From Pseudomonas sp. NC02 (GTDB lineage Bacteria > Pseudomonadota > Gammaproteobacteria > Pseudomonadales > Pseudomonadaceae): a stretch of 64,000 bases of DNA. Position 1 is the first letter of the stretch, and each line of letters starts with the position of its first letter. Where the stretch lies: positions 124,001 through 188,000 of the forward strand of contig NZ_CP025624.1 in the NCBI RefSeq assembly GCF_002874965.1, read 5' to 3'. The translations under genes were made by a program, and so were the position numbers. Below, piece after piece: positions 29,140 through 37,920 of this stretch. The notes below the pieces were generated by a model, which saw nothing but the letters and a program-made list of their open reading frames with translations, had not been told where the DNA came from and made no database searches.

Positions 29140-30747
29140 GTGCGACGCTCTGTGGCGGAACAAGACAACAAGGCCGGGGCATTGCCCGTGCTCAATCCTG
29201 GCCTTTGGGAGAATGCCGGCTGGCTGGCTCGGTTGTGGTGGGTACCGCTGGTGGCGTTGGCCATGGCCATGCGTTTCTATGGCCTGACCGCCTCCGCCAT
29301 CTGGGGCGATGAAGGTTCAAGCCTGCTGCTCGCCGAGTATTCCCTGGAAGACCTGTGGTTTCACGCCGCACATGACGTTCATCCGCCGCTGTATTTCTTC
29401 ATGCTGCGCGGCTGGATCGAGGTGTTCGGCGACAGCATTTTCTCCCTGCGCAGCATGAGTGCGATCCCCGGTGTGGTCGCAGTCGGCCTGGGAATCTGGC
29501 TGACACGACTGATCGCGACCCGTCGCGCGGCGGTGCTGGCCGGGATTCTGTTGGCGTTGCTGCCCACGGCAGTGCGCTACAGCCAGGAAGTGCGGATGTA
29601 TTCGCTGCTGGGCGTGTGGCTGCTGGCCGCCACCCTGGCCTTGGTGTATTGGGTCCGCCAGCCTGAGCGCAAGCGCTATCTGGTGGCCTATGCGCTGTTG
29701 ATGACGGCAGCCTTCTACACCCACTATTTCACCGCGTTGTGCGTACTGGTGCATTGGTCATGGCTGCTGTTGCTGCGCCAGCCACGGGCCGGCGGCCTGC
29801 GCCTGGTCACGCGCGCGGGCTGGTGGTTGGCCAACATTGCCATTGTGTTGCTGTACTTGCCCTGGCTCCCGAATCTGCTGGGCCTGGTGCAGCACACCGA
29901 AGAACTCAAGGTGGGCGGTGATATTGGCTGGGAAGACCCGGTCAACCTGTATTCCGTGCCGTCGATGGTGTGGCAGTTCCTCATTCAGGACCCGGGCGAC
30001 CACTTGTGGCGACCGCTCTTTGTGGTGTTTCCGTTATTGCTGATGGCGCTGGTCGGTGTGACTGCCTGGCGCGATCAAAGCCGCTTTCGCTTTGGCTGGC
30101 TGCTGGGGCTTTTTTTCATGCTGCCAGTGCTGCTGGTCTATGGGGTTTCGTTTATTTCCCCGGTGTTTATCGAGCGTTATCTCACCGCCTACGCGATGAG
30201 TTTGCCGATCATCGTGGCGTTGGCCGTCGACCGTCTGTCGCCGCGCCTGCCGCTCGCAGCGGCGGCAGTCTTCGTGTTGTTTGTCGGGGTCGAGCTGGTG
30301 GGCGTGAAAACCAACTCCACCGTCGATGAGCATGATCAATTCAACGTGGTGGTGGAGTTCGTCAATCGCAACTACCAGGAAGATGACCGCATCGTCATCA
30401 GCGACATGCTGTGGTACCTGCCCTACGTCTATTACGACGAGACCGACGCCCAGTTGCAGCTTTTCACACCGCCGACCGCCGCCGGCAAGTCCACCCGGCC
30501 TAATGCCTATGGTTTTGGCACCCTGGTGGACCAGGATGGCGGGCGCATCTACCTTGATCGCTTGTCGGCGTTACCCGCCGAGATCCAGCGTGTATGGCTG
30601 ATCAGCGCCGCGGAGCCGCCGGATGAGTTTGCCCCGTTGCCGGCCGGATGGCGTCAGCTCAGCCAGCAGGACGGCGGCGGCGCGCGGGCCCGGCTGTTCG
30701 TGCTGTGTAACGCGCCAGCGGGCGTGCACCGTGAGGGCTGCGATTAA
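29140..30747 (+). CDS. Membrane glycosyltransferase, GT39 (PMT/ArnT-like) family
   Basis: About 535 residues: an N-terminal membrane domain of some 11-12 helices and a soluble C-terminal periplasmic domain. The first periplasmic loop carries the conserved acidic motif AIWGDEGSSLLLAEYS, and HDVHPPLYFFML matches the second loop of the family. Such enzymes transfer a sugar from a polyprenyl-phosphate donor to lipid or protein acceptors; the acceptor is unknown. The frame opens at 29089 with GTG. A GTG at 29140 has gaggaag six bases upstream and is preferred. Confidence 0.8.
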   Translation: MRRSVAEQDNKAGALPVLNPGLWENAGWLARLWWVPLVALAMAMRFYGLTASAIWGDEGSSLLLAEYSLEDLWFHAAHDVHPPLYFFMLRGWIEVFGDSIFSLRSMSAIPGVVAVGLGIWLTRLIATRRAAVLAGILLALLPTAVRYSQEVRMYSLLGVWLLAATLALVYWVRQPERKRYLVAYALLMTAAFYTHYFTALCVLVHWSWLLLLRQPRAGGLRLVTRAGWWLANIAIVLLYLPWLPNLLGLVQHTEELKVGGDIGWEDPVNLYSVPSMVWQFLIQDPGDHLWRPLFVVFPLLLMALVGVTAWRDQSRFRFGWLLGLFFMLPVLLVYGVSFISPVFIERYLTAYAMSLPIIVALAVDRLSPRLPLAAAAVFVLFVGVELVGVKTNSTVDEHDQFNVVVEFVNRNYQEDDRIVISDMLWYLPYVYYDETDAQLQLFTPPTAAGKSTRPNAYGFGTLVDQDGGRIYLDRLSALPAEIQRVWLISAAEPPDEFAPLPAGWRQLSQQDGGGARARLFVLCNAPAGVHREGCD

Positions 30748-30822
30748 TCCGCGCAACACCTGAGAGGTTTATGTTCGCCTGGGGGGCTAGACTCAGGTGA
30801 ACCCTCTCTCCAGGAACGCCTC

Positions 30823-31068
30823 ATGGAATCCCCAGTCCACAACTTGCCATCGTTGTTCAAACAGCTCGGTTTGCCCGATGACCCGGTCAGCATCGAGCGG
30901 TTCATCGCGGTCCACTCTCCACTCAAGCCCGAATTGCATCTGGCGGAAGCGTTTTTCTGGACGCCGGCTCAGCGGGCGTTTTTGCGTGAAGAGATTCTGG
31001 AGGACGCGGATTGGGCGGAGGTGGTGGATGAGTTGAATTTGCGATTGAGAGAGGGGCGAGGAGTCTAG
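30823..31068 (+). CDS. Small DUF2789 protein
   Basis: 81 residues, cytoplasmic, no signal peptide. Sequence blocks LFKQLGLPDDPVSIERFI and LAEAFFWTPAQRAFLREEI are those of the DUF2789 family, whose function is not known. It ends five bases before the convergent toxin gene. Confidence 0.8.
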   Translation: MESPVHNLPSLFKQLGLPDDPVSIERFIAVHSPLKPELHLAEAFFWTPAQRAFLREEILEDADWAEVVDELNLRLREGRGV

Positions 31069-31072
31069 GCCG

Positions 31073-31366
31073 TCAAGAGGCGGTTGCTTTCTCTGGTGGC
31101 CATTGGCGAGCGGTGTGCGCAAGCGCCACGATCCCTACTACGTCGGGCTCAAGTTGGTAAGCAAGGCGGTAGCTTGGATGAGGAATGACTTCGCGTGTGC
31201 CTGTGATCCTGCCGAGTGGGCCGGTTTCTGGGTGTTTTGCCAACCCCAGCACTGCACTGCTGAAGCGTCGATCCATATCGGCTGCGGCTTGTGGGTTTTT
31301 TTCAAATAAAAAGTCCCAGATATCCCTACGGTCCTGCGCCGCTTCCGGCGTCCAGGCAACCCTCAT
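31073..31366 (-). CDS. RelE/ParE-family toxin
   Basis: 97 residues with the ParE/RelE pattern: WTPEAAQDRRDIWDFLFEKN, GRITGTREVIPHPSYRLAYQL and a C-terminal ALAHTARQWP. It may act as an mRNA interferase or gyrase inhibitor; the sequence alone does not decide. It overlaps the antitoxin stop by four bases, the usual coupled arrangement. Confidence 0.88.
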   Translation of the reverse strand: MRVAWTPEAAQDRRDIWDFLFEKNPQAAADMDRRFSSAVLGLAKHPETGPLGRITGTREVIPHPSYRLAYQLEPDVVGIVALAHTARQWPPEKATAS

Positions 31367-31641
31367 TCCTGATTATCTACGTGAGCACGTTTCGCAGAAA
31401 ACTCAGCTTCCAAATCCTCATTGGAAATCTCTCTGCCTGCCTGTATCGAGGCGCGAGAGGCGTCTACTTTACGCTGCAAGAACGCGTCGTACTCCCGTGA
31501 TTCCTGCTGGGCCTGGACAAACTGACGCATCATATCTCGCACGATTTGCGATGCAGGACGGTGGGTAGCCTCGCACTCGGCCATGAATTGGTCGCGTAGT
31601 TCCGACTCAAGCTTCAAGGTGAAAACGGCTAGTTTTGACAT
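31363..31641 (-). CDS. Ribbon-helix-helix antitoxin
   Basis: 92 residues. The N-terminal ribbon-helix-helix (LAVFTLKLESELRDQFMAECEA, here read as LAVFTLKLESELR and DQFMAECEATHRPASQIV) should bind DNA; the acidic, extended C-terminus (REISNEDLEAEFSAKRAHV) should wrap the toxin. The frame is open to 31782, but MSKLAVF at 31641 fits the family, and the operator palindrome lies just upstream of it. Confidence 0.87.
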   Translation of the reverse strand: MSKLAVFTLKLESELRDQFMAECEATHRPASQIVRDMMRQFVQAQQESREYDAFLQRKVDASRASIQAGREISNEDLEAEFSAKRAHVDNQE

Positions 31642-31660
31642 AAGTGAATGCTCTAGATTG

Positions 31661-31690
31661 GTATGTACGAAGTATATACAACGTGCATAC
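31661..31690. promoter_or_regulatory. Toxin-antitoxin operator palindrome
   Basis: A 30-base imperfect palindrome (24 of 30 positions symmetric) centred on gtatatac, with gtatg and catac as outer ends. It lies 20-49 bases upstream of the antitoxin start and overlaps the likely promoter, as expected for autorepression by the antitoxin complex. Confidence 0.7.
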
Positions 31691-31810
31691 CTGACGACGC
31701 ATGTGAGCTGAGTGAGGCGACTGACGGTTGCTGACGGCGAAACACCTTTCCCCAAACCAGCTTTACTTAGCCCACGGGCCATCCTCCCATCCGCAAATTT
31801 GTATCAAAAC

Positions 31811-31858
31811 TTGACTGCATTGGATCCATCGACCATATTGATAGTTAGCAAACTAACT
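31811..31858 (+). promoter_or_regulatory. Promoter with MarR-type operator
   Basis: ttgact at 31811-31816 is a good -35 box and an AT-rich -10 region follows near 31834-31841. Directly behind lies agttag-caaa-ctaact (31843-31858), a perfect inverted repeat of the TTAG-N4-CTAA kind bound by many MarR regulators. It precedes the marR-exporter operon. Confidence 0.6.
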
Positions 31859-31874
31859 GTATGCGAATAATCCA

Positions 31875-32333
31875 GTGTCCCAGACCCTCGAACAACTCCA
31901 GATGAACATCAGCAGCAGCATGGTGGTAGGTGCCAGGACCTGGCGCAAAATCTGCCAGACCACGCTCGTCAGCTATGGCATCTCCGAAGCCTGCGCTGTG
32001 CCGCTGCTGATGATCGGCCGCCTCGGCGACGGTGTGCACCAGGTGAAGGTAGCCCAGGCCGCCGGGATGGAAAGCCCGTCCCTGGTGCGCCTGTTGGATC
32101 AGCTGTGCAGTTCCGGCTATGTGTGCCGCACCGAAGACATCCACGACCGCCGCGCCAAGGCCTTGAGCCTCACCGCGCGTGGCCGCGAGCTGGTGCAGGC
32201 AGTGGAACAGCAACTGGTGCGCCTGCGCCGCGAGGTGCTGGCGACAATCGACCCCGATGACCTGGAAGCTGCTTTGCGTGTACTGCGGGCCTTCGAAGGT
32301 GCCAATCAACATCCCATGGTTGTGAGTTCTTGA
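31875..32333 (+). CDS. MarR-family transcriptional regulator
   Basis: 152 residues with the MarR winged helix (VKVAQAAGMESPSLVRLLDQL for the recognition helix, in parts VKVAQAAGMESPS and LVRLLDQLC, and the wing TEDIHDRRAKALSLTARG). It probably represses its own operon through the palindrome just upstream until an aromatic or phenolic effector binds. The start is a GTG at 31875 with no clear ribosome site; an ATG at 31902 is the alternative. Its stop overlaps the next gene. Confidence 0.87.
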   Translation: MSQTLEQLQMNISSSMVVGARTWRKICQTTLVSYGISEACAVPLLMIGRLGDGVHQVKVAQAAGMESPSLVRLLDQLCSSGYVCRTEDIHDRRAKALSLTARGRELVQAVEQQLVRLRREVLATIDPDDLEAALRVLRAFEGANQHPMVVSS

Positions 32334-34408
32334 ACGGATTTTTTACCGGCATGCCGCCGGCCAGGGATTGGTTCTACGGCGTAAGGACATTCGCCGCTTC
32401 AATGATCGCGTTGTACATCGCCATGCTGATGCAAATGCCGCGTCCGTATTGGGCGATGGCCACGGTGTATATCGTTTCCAGCCCGTTTGTCGGCCCTACC
32501 AGTTCCAAGGCGCTGTACCGGGCGGTCGGTACCTTCATGGGCGCCGCCGCTGCGGTGTTTTTTGTGCCGATGTTTGTGCAGACGCCTTACCTGCTGGTGG
32601 TGGTGATCGCGCTGTGGACCGGGATTCTGCTGTTCCTGTCCCTGCACCTGCGCACCGCCAACAGCTATGCGCTGATGCTGGCCGGCTACACCTTGCCGCT
32701 GATCGCCCTGCCGGTGGTGGATAACCCGCTGGCGGTGTGGGATGTGGCCGAAGCGCGGACCGAAGAGATCTTCCTTGGCATCGCCGTGGCGGCGGTGGTG
32801 GGGGCGATGTTCTGGCCGCGACGCCTGGCGCCGGTGTTCGATGACTCGGTGAGCAAGTGGTTTGCCGACGCCCAGGTCTACAGCCAGCGCTTCCTCAGCC
32901 GCAACGTGCAACCCGAGGAAATCAGCACCCTGCGCGGCGGCATGGTCGCTACCTTCAACACCCTGGAATTGATGATCGGCCAACTGCCCCACGAGGGCTC
33001 CCGGCCGCAAACGGTGCGCAATACAAAGGAGCTGCGCGGGCGGATGATCCACCTGCTGCCGGTGATCGACGCACTGGACGACGCCGTGTACGCCCTGGAA
33101 CACCGCGCGCCGGAATTGCTCGAGCGCTTCACGCCGCTGCTGACCGCCGCCAACGAGTGGCTGGCCAGCACGCAAAAGGATGCGCCCCTCGAACGCTGGC
33201 GTGTCCTGCGCGACCAGATCGAAGCCCTGCAACCCGATGCCGACGCCCTGGATGACCGCCATCAGTTGCTGTTCTCCAACGCCCTGTATCGCCTGGGCGA
33301 GTGGGTGGATCTGTGGCAAGACTGCCGCAGCCTGCAAGCCGCCATCCAGTGCGAAAGCCAGGACAGCTGGCGCGCAGTTTACCGCCACTGGCGCCTGGGC
33401 CGGCTGACGCCATTCCTCGACCGTGGCCTGATGTTCTACTCGGCGTTTTCCACCGTCACCGCGATCATCGTCGCCTCGGTGTTGTGGATCCTGCTGGGCT
33501 GGACCGACGGTGGCAGCGCGGTGATCCTCGCGGCGGTGGCCTGCAGCTTCTTCGCCTCCATGGACGACCCGGCGCCGCAGATCTACCGGTTCTTTTTCTG
33601 GACCGCGATGTCGGTGCTGTTCGCCAGCCTCTACCTGTTTCTGGTGCTGCCCAACCTGCACGATTTCCCGATGCTGGTGCTGGCGTTTTCGGTGCCCTTT
33701 ATCTGCATCGGTACACTGACGGTACAGCCGCGTTTCTACCTCGGCATGCTGCTGACGCTGGTCAACACCTCGTCGTTCATCAGCATCCAGGGTGCCTACG
33801 ACGCGGACTTCCTGGCCTTTGCCAACTCCAACCTGGCGGGCCCGGTGGGCCTGTTGTTCGCCTTTGTCTGGACCCTGATTGCCCGGCCGTTCGGCGCTGA
33901 GCTTGCGGCCAAGCGCCTGACCCGTTTCAGCTGGCGCGACATCGTCACCCTGACCGAGCCTGCGACCCTGGCCGAACACCGCAAGATGGGCGTGCAAATG
34001 CTCGACCGCCTGATGCAACACCTGCCGCGCCTGGCCATGACCGGCCAGGACACCGGCATCGCCCTGCGGGAAGTGCGGGTGGCGCTGAACCTGCTGGACC
34101 TGCTGGCGTACTCGCCGCGCATCCTCGGGGTGCCGCGGGTGTTGTTGAACCAGGTGGTGGAAGGCGTCGGCGGTTACTTCAAGGCCTGCCTCAAGGCCGG
34201 TGAACGTCTGCCGGCCCCCAGCGGTCTGCTGATGACCCTCGACCGTACCCGCCGCGCCCTCAACGGCCAGGGCCTGCAAGGCGAGGACGAAACCCGCCTG
34301 CATTTGTTGCACGCCCTCAGCGGCTTGCGCCTGGCGCTGTTGCCCGGCGTGGAATTTCTTGGCGGCACAGAGATGGAAGCGCCGTTACCCGATGGAGCGC
34401 CTTTATGA
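32330..34408 (+). CDS. FUSC-family exporter, AaeB-like
   Basis: About 692 residues with two blocks of membrane helices (about 20-160 and 365-510), each followed by a soluble helical region, the typical duplicated FUSC layout (MPRPYWAMATVYIVSSPFVG; SAVILAAVACSFFASMDDPA). It should be the inner-membrane transporter of an aromatic carboxylic acid or drug exporter together with the next three genes. The first in-frame start is a TTG overlapping the marR stop; an ATG at 32351 is an alternative. Confidence 0.87.
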   Translation: MNGFFTGMPPARDWFYGVRTFAASMIALYIAMLMQMPRPYWAMATVYIVSSPFVGPTSSKALYRAVGTFMGAAAAVFFVPMFVQTPYLLVVVIALWTGILLFLSLHLRTANSYALMLAGYTLPLIALPVVDNPLAVWDVAEARTEEIFLGIAVAAVVGAMFWPRRLAPVFDDSVSKWFADAQVYSQRFLSRNVQPEEISTLRGGMVATFNTLELMIGQLPHEGSRPQTVRNTKELRGRMIHLLPVIDALDDAVYALEHRAPELLERFTPLLTAANEWLASTQKDAPLERWRVLRDQIEALQPDADALDDRHQLLFSNALYRLGEWVDLWQDCRSLQAAIQCESQDSWRAVYRHWRLGRLTPFLDRGLMFYSAFSTVTAIIVASVLWILLGWTDGGSAVILAAVACSFFASMDDPAPQIYRFFFWTAMSVLFASLYLFLVLPNLHDFPMLVLAFSVPFICIGTLTVQPRFYLGMLLTLVNTSSFISIQGAYDADFLAFANSNLAGPVGLLFAFVWTLIARPFGAELAAKRLTRFSWRDIVTLTEPATLAEHRKMGVQMLDRLMQHLPRLAMTGQDTGIALREVRVALNLLDLLAYSPRILGVPRVLLNQVVEGVGGYFKACLKAGERLPAPSGLLMTLDRTRRALNGQGLQGEDETRLHLLHALSGLRLALLPGVEFLGGTEMEAPLPDGAPL

Positions 34409-34614
34409 TCGGTGATCTGGATATCAGCGGGGTGTTCCTGCCCACGTTGCTGGTGCTGATGGGCATTACGTATGTGTTGTACCTGGTGGTGCACGGGCTG
34501 TTGACCCGCGTCCACTTCTATCGCCTGGTCTGGCACCGGGCATTGTTCAATGTGGGTCTCTACGCTCTGTTGCTGGGCGCAGTGGATTCACTCAGTCGAT
34601 ACCTCATGACATGA
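34405..34614 (+). CDS. DUF1656 small membrane protein, AaeX-like
   Basis: 69 residues, two membrane helices (LLVLMGITYVLYLVVHGL and FNVGLYALLLGAVDSL). This small protein is always found between the FUSC pump and the adaptor gene in AaeXAB-like operons; its job is unknown. It overlaps both neighbours by four bases. Confidence 0.9.
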   Translation: MIGDLDISGVFLPTLLVLMGITYVLYLVVHGLLTRVHFYRLVWHRALFNVGLYALLLGAVDSLSRYLMT

Positions 34615-35501
34615 AAAAACCTTTTTTGACCATTGGCCGTGTAGTCCTGACGTTACTGGTGGTGACCTTCGCCTGCGTCGTGGTGTGGCGCATGGTGATG
34701 TACTACATGTTCGCGCCGTGGACCCGTGACGGCCACATCCGTGCCGACATCGTGCAGATCGCCCCGGACGTGTCCGGGCTGATCCAGCAAGTGGACGTGC
34801 GCGACAACCAGTTGGTGGTGCGCGGCCAGGTGCTGTTCTCCGTCGACCAGGACCGTTTCAAGCTGGCCCTGCGCCAGGCCCAGGCCGCCGTGGCCGACCG
34901 TCAGGAAACCCTGGCCCAGGCCGTGCGCGAGAACAAGCGTAACCGTGGCCTCGGCAACCTGGTGGCCAGCGAGCAACTGGAAGAAAGCCAGTCCCGCGTC
35001 GCCCGTGCCCAATCGGCCCTGGCCGAGTCGCAAGTGGCGGTGGATGCCGCGCAACTCAACCTGGACCGCTCGGTGATCCGCAGCCCCGTGGACGGCTACA
35101 TCAACGACCGTGCGCCGCGTAACCAGGAGTTCGTGACCGCCGGGCGTCCGGTGTTGTCGGTGGTGGACAGCAACTCCTTCCACATCGACGGCTACTTTGA
35201 AGAGACCAAGCTCGACGGCATTCACGTCGGCCAGAGCGTCGACATCCGCGTGATCGGCGACAACGCTCGTCTGCGCGGGCATGTGCAGAGCATCGTCGCC
35301 GGTATCGAAGACCGTGACCGCACCAGCGGCTCCAACCTGCTACCGAACGTCAACCCGGCGTTCAGCTGGGTGCGCCTGGCCCAGCGGATTCCGGTGCGCA
35401 TTGCGTTTGACGATGTGCCGGCAGACTTCCGCATGATTGCCGGGCGCACCGCCACCGTGTCGATCATCGACGACCAACCCAAGTCGGAGAACAAGCCATG
35501 A
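34611..35501 (+). CDS. HlyD/AaeA-family membrane fusion protein
   Basis: 296 residues: N-terminal anchor (VVLTLLVVTFACVVVWRMV), lipoyl halves (ADIVQIAPDVSGLIQQVDV; LDRSVIRSPVDGYINDRAP) and a shorter helical hairpin than in the EmrA-like protein encoded at 23528. It couples the FUSC pump to the outer-membrane channel. ATGA overlaps on both sides show tight coupling. Confidence 0.9.
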   Translation: MKKPFLTIGRVVLTLLVVTFACVVVWRMVMYYMFAPWTRDGHIRADIVQIAPDVSGLIQQVDVRDNQLVVRGQVLFSVDQDRFKLALRQAQAAVADRQETLAQAVRENKRNRGLGNLVASEQLEESQSRVARAQSALAESQVAVDAAQLNLDRSVIRSPVDGYINDRAPRNQEFVTAGRPVLSVVDSNSFHIDGYFEETKLDGIHVGQSVDIRVIGDNARLRGHVQSIVAGIEDRDRTSGSNLLPNVNPAFSWVRLAQRIPVRIAFDDVPADFRMIAGRTATVSIIDDQPKSENKP

Positions 35502-36940
35502 AACGGCTTTTAGCAACCGCCGGGCTGGGGTTGTTGCTGTCGGCCTGCCAAGTGGTGGGGCCCGATTACAAACTGCCGGACAAGGCGGCCGTGAACCGCG
35601 GTGACCTTCAGGGCCAGTTGGCCGGGGAGGGCAGCAATGTGGTGTCGGCGCCGGTACCGGCGGACTGGTGGAAGCTCTACCAGGACCCGCGCCTGGATAA
35701 GCTGGTGGAGCAGGCCATGGCCTCCAACACCGACCTGCGGGTGGCTGCGGCCAACTTGCAGCGCTCGCGCTATCAGGTGCAGCAAGCCGAATCGGCCGGC
35801 GGCTGGAGTGCCGGCGCCAAGGCCGAAGCCCAGCGCCTGCAAGAATCGGGTGAGGCCTATTTGCTGACGGAAAAAGTCCCGGTGGCGAATATCGGCAGCG
35901 CCAGTATCAGCACCTCCTATCAATTCGATTTGTTCGGCACCTTGCAGCGCGGCATTGAAAGCTCCCAGGCCACTGCCGATGCGGCCCAGGCGGCGTCCGA
36001 TATCGCCCGTATCACCCTGGTGGCGGACGTGGTGCGCTCCTACACCCAGGTGTGTGCGGCCAACGAAGAGCTGGCGATCGCCAACGAGTCCCTCGACCTG
36101 CAAGCCCAGAGCACGCACCTGACCCAGCGCCTGCGGGATGCCGGGCGCGGTGATGAAACCCAGGTCACCCGTTCGCAAACCCAATACAAATCCTTGCGCG
36201 CCGAAATGCCGCGCTATGAAGCACTGCGCCAGGCCGGGCTGTTCCGCCTGTCGATGTTGCTGGCCAGGCCGCTGGATCAACTGCCGGCCGGCACTGCCCA
36301 ATGCGCCGAACTGCCGCACATCGCGCAACTGCTGCCGGTGGGCGATGGCGCCACGCTGCTCAAGCGTCGCCCTGACGTGCGCCAGGCCGAACGCCAACTG
36401 GCGGCGGCCACCGCGCGCATCGGTGTGGCCACCGGCGCGCTGTACCCGGACATCAGTATCGGCGCCACCGTGGGCACCGTCGGCATCCTGGATGACCTCG
36501 GCACGCCGGCCACCAACCGTTGGGGCTTTGGCCCGCTGATCAGCTGGACGCTGCCGACCAACGGCGCCCGCGCCCGCATCCACGAAGCCGAAGCCGCGAC
36601 CCAGGGCGCCCTGGCGCACTTCGACGGGGTGGTGCTCAACGCTATCCGTGAAACCCAGACGGGCCTGGCGCAATACACCGCGCAACTGCAACGCCGCGAT
36701 GCCCTGGCGGATGCCGGCGCGTCGGCCAAAGAGGCGGCGGAGCAGACGCACCGGTTCTTCCAGGCCGGCCGCGCGTCGTTCCTGGCCGACCTGCAAGCCA
36801 CCCGCACCTACACCGACGTGCGGGCGCAACTGGCCGCGGCGAACACCCAGGTTGCCATGAGCCAGATCGATTTGTTCCTGGCCCTGGGCGGCGGCTGGGA
36901 AAGTGGACGAACGCAAGCCACACAAGCCAGCAAACCCTGA
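35498..36940 (+). CDS. Outer-membrane efflux channel lipoprotein, NodT/OprM family
   Basis: 480 residues, lipobox LLSACQVVGPDYKLP, OEP repeats (LVEQAMASNTDLRVAAANLQ; LKRRPDVRQAERQLAAATA). It completes the AaeXAB-like exporter. It is the same length as the channel encoded at 24583, but the sequences are clearly different, so the two exporters have separate channels. Confidence 0.9.
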   Translation: MKRLLATAGLGLLLSACQVVGPDYKLPDKAAVNRGDLQGQLAGEGSNVVSAPVPADWWKLYQDPRLDKLVEQAMASNTDLRVAAANLQRSRYQVQQAESAGGWSAGAKAEAQRLQESGEAYLLTEKVPVANIGSASISTSYQFDLFGTLQRGIESSQATADAAQAASDIARITLVADVVRSYTQVCAANEELAIANESLDLQAQSTHLTQRLRDAGRGDETQVTRSQTQYKSLRAEMPRYEALRQAGLFRLSMLLARPLDQLPAGTAQCAELPHIAQLLPVGDGATLLKRRPDVRQAERQLAAATARIGVATGALYPDISIGATVGTVGILDDLGTPATNRWGFGPLISWTLPTNGARARIHEAEAATQGALAHFDGVVLNAIRETQTGLAQYTAQLQRRDALADAGASAKEAAEQTHRFFQAGRASFLADLQATRTYTDVRAQLAAANTQVAMSQIDLFLALGGGWESGRTQATQASKP

Positions 36941-37021
36941 GCTGATTGCTATGCTTTGACAGGCGGACTTACGTGATGGTCCGCTGGTCACTGCTCGCGT
37001 TTGCTCATGGGGATTCCAATA

Positions 37022-37654
37022 ATGAAAAACCCTTATGCTCCCGCTTTCTGGTGCGTGTTCTTCGCACTGGTGTTGCTATCGGCGACTTACTTCTACGGCA
37101 TCATGCTGGCCCATCAAATCGACAAGGCCATGGTGTTCCTCGACAGCGCCAGCGCGCTGATCGCGGTGCTGTCCATCGGCGTGGTGGCCTGGGCCTCCTA
37201 CCAGGGCCAGCGAATCAAGCGAAGACTGCTCGAACAAGGCAAGACCCGCGTGGCGATCTGGGATACCAAGGTTGCCCTGCGCCGGGTCGAGACGGTGTTC
37301 GACCGCTACTTCTGGGGCAGCTACTGGCAGCCGGGGCGCACCTTCCAGGAAGTCATGGGCGAACTGACCGGCACACCGCTGGAAAAAAGCCTCGAAGCCC
37401 TGAAAAAACAATGTGTGATGCTTGATCGGCAAGTCGCCGACGGACGGCATTGGCTGAATAACGCCCGGGAATTATCCGATGTGGCCACTGCGATGGCGCG
37501 AGAGCGTTACCAGCTGGATTTTTATGATCCCAAGTCGGATACGCCGGGCAATGCGGTGATTCACCGTGAGTTTGAGGTGCTGGTGTATACGTGGACGGCG
37601 CGCCTGAAAAGCTTCGACCATCAACTCGATGAGATCGAAACCGAGTATTCCTGA
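37022..37654 (+). CDS. Membrane protein of unknown function
   Basis: About 210 residues. Two helices at the N-terminus (AFWCVFFALVLLSATYFYGIM, here AFWCVFFALVLLSATYF, and SASALIAVLSIGVVAWAS) are followed by a charged cytoplasmic helical part. I do not recognise the family. The start at 37022 has gggga 8 bases upstream; the frame is open from 37001. It stands alone, followed by a REPIN. Confidence 0.65.
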   Translation: MKNPYAPAFWCVFFALVLLSATYFYGIMLAHQIDKAMVFLDSASALIAVLSIGVVAWASYQGQRIKRRLLEQGKTRVAIWDTKVALRRVETVFDRYFWGSYWQPGRTFQEVMGELTGTPLEKSLEALKKQCVMLDRQVADGRHWLNNARELSDVATAMARERYQLDFYDPKSDTPGNAVIHREFEVLVYTWTARLKSFDHQLDEIETEYS

Positions 37655-37676
37655 AATCTGTGGTGTCTGTACTGAC

Positions 37677-37764
37677 GCCTTCGCGAGCAAGCCCGCTCCC
37701 ACATTCGATCGAGTTCCATCTTTGGAATGCAGTCGAATGTGGGAGCGGGCTTGCTCGCGAAGGC
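37677..37764. repeat. REPIN with near-perfect long arms
   Basis: Left arm gccttcgcgagcaagcccgc continues into tcccacattcga. The right arm is its exact reverse complement, over 32 bases, around a short centre. Such long perfect symmetry marks a recently active Pseudomonas REPIN. It separates the unknown membrane protein from the YdgA gene. Confidence 0.88.
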
Positions 37765-37920
37765 ACTTTACCGTTCAGCGCTGAAGTCTGCGCCTATTGA
37801 AAAATTGGGCTGCATACGCCAGCCAATGCTAATCTTCCCCGGATTTCGGCGGGCTTGAGCCGACACCCTTCGGGGTTCAGGGAAGACAGCCCACTTCACA
37901 GGATTTGATCAGGTCACTAC

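Noticed and set aside
32399..34312. 637-codon minus-strand frame opposite the FUSC gene
   Set aside because: Composition dominated by H, Q, R and G typical of antisense frames; the plus-strand gene has clear membrane helices and operon overlaps.
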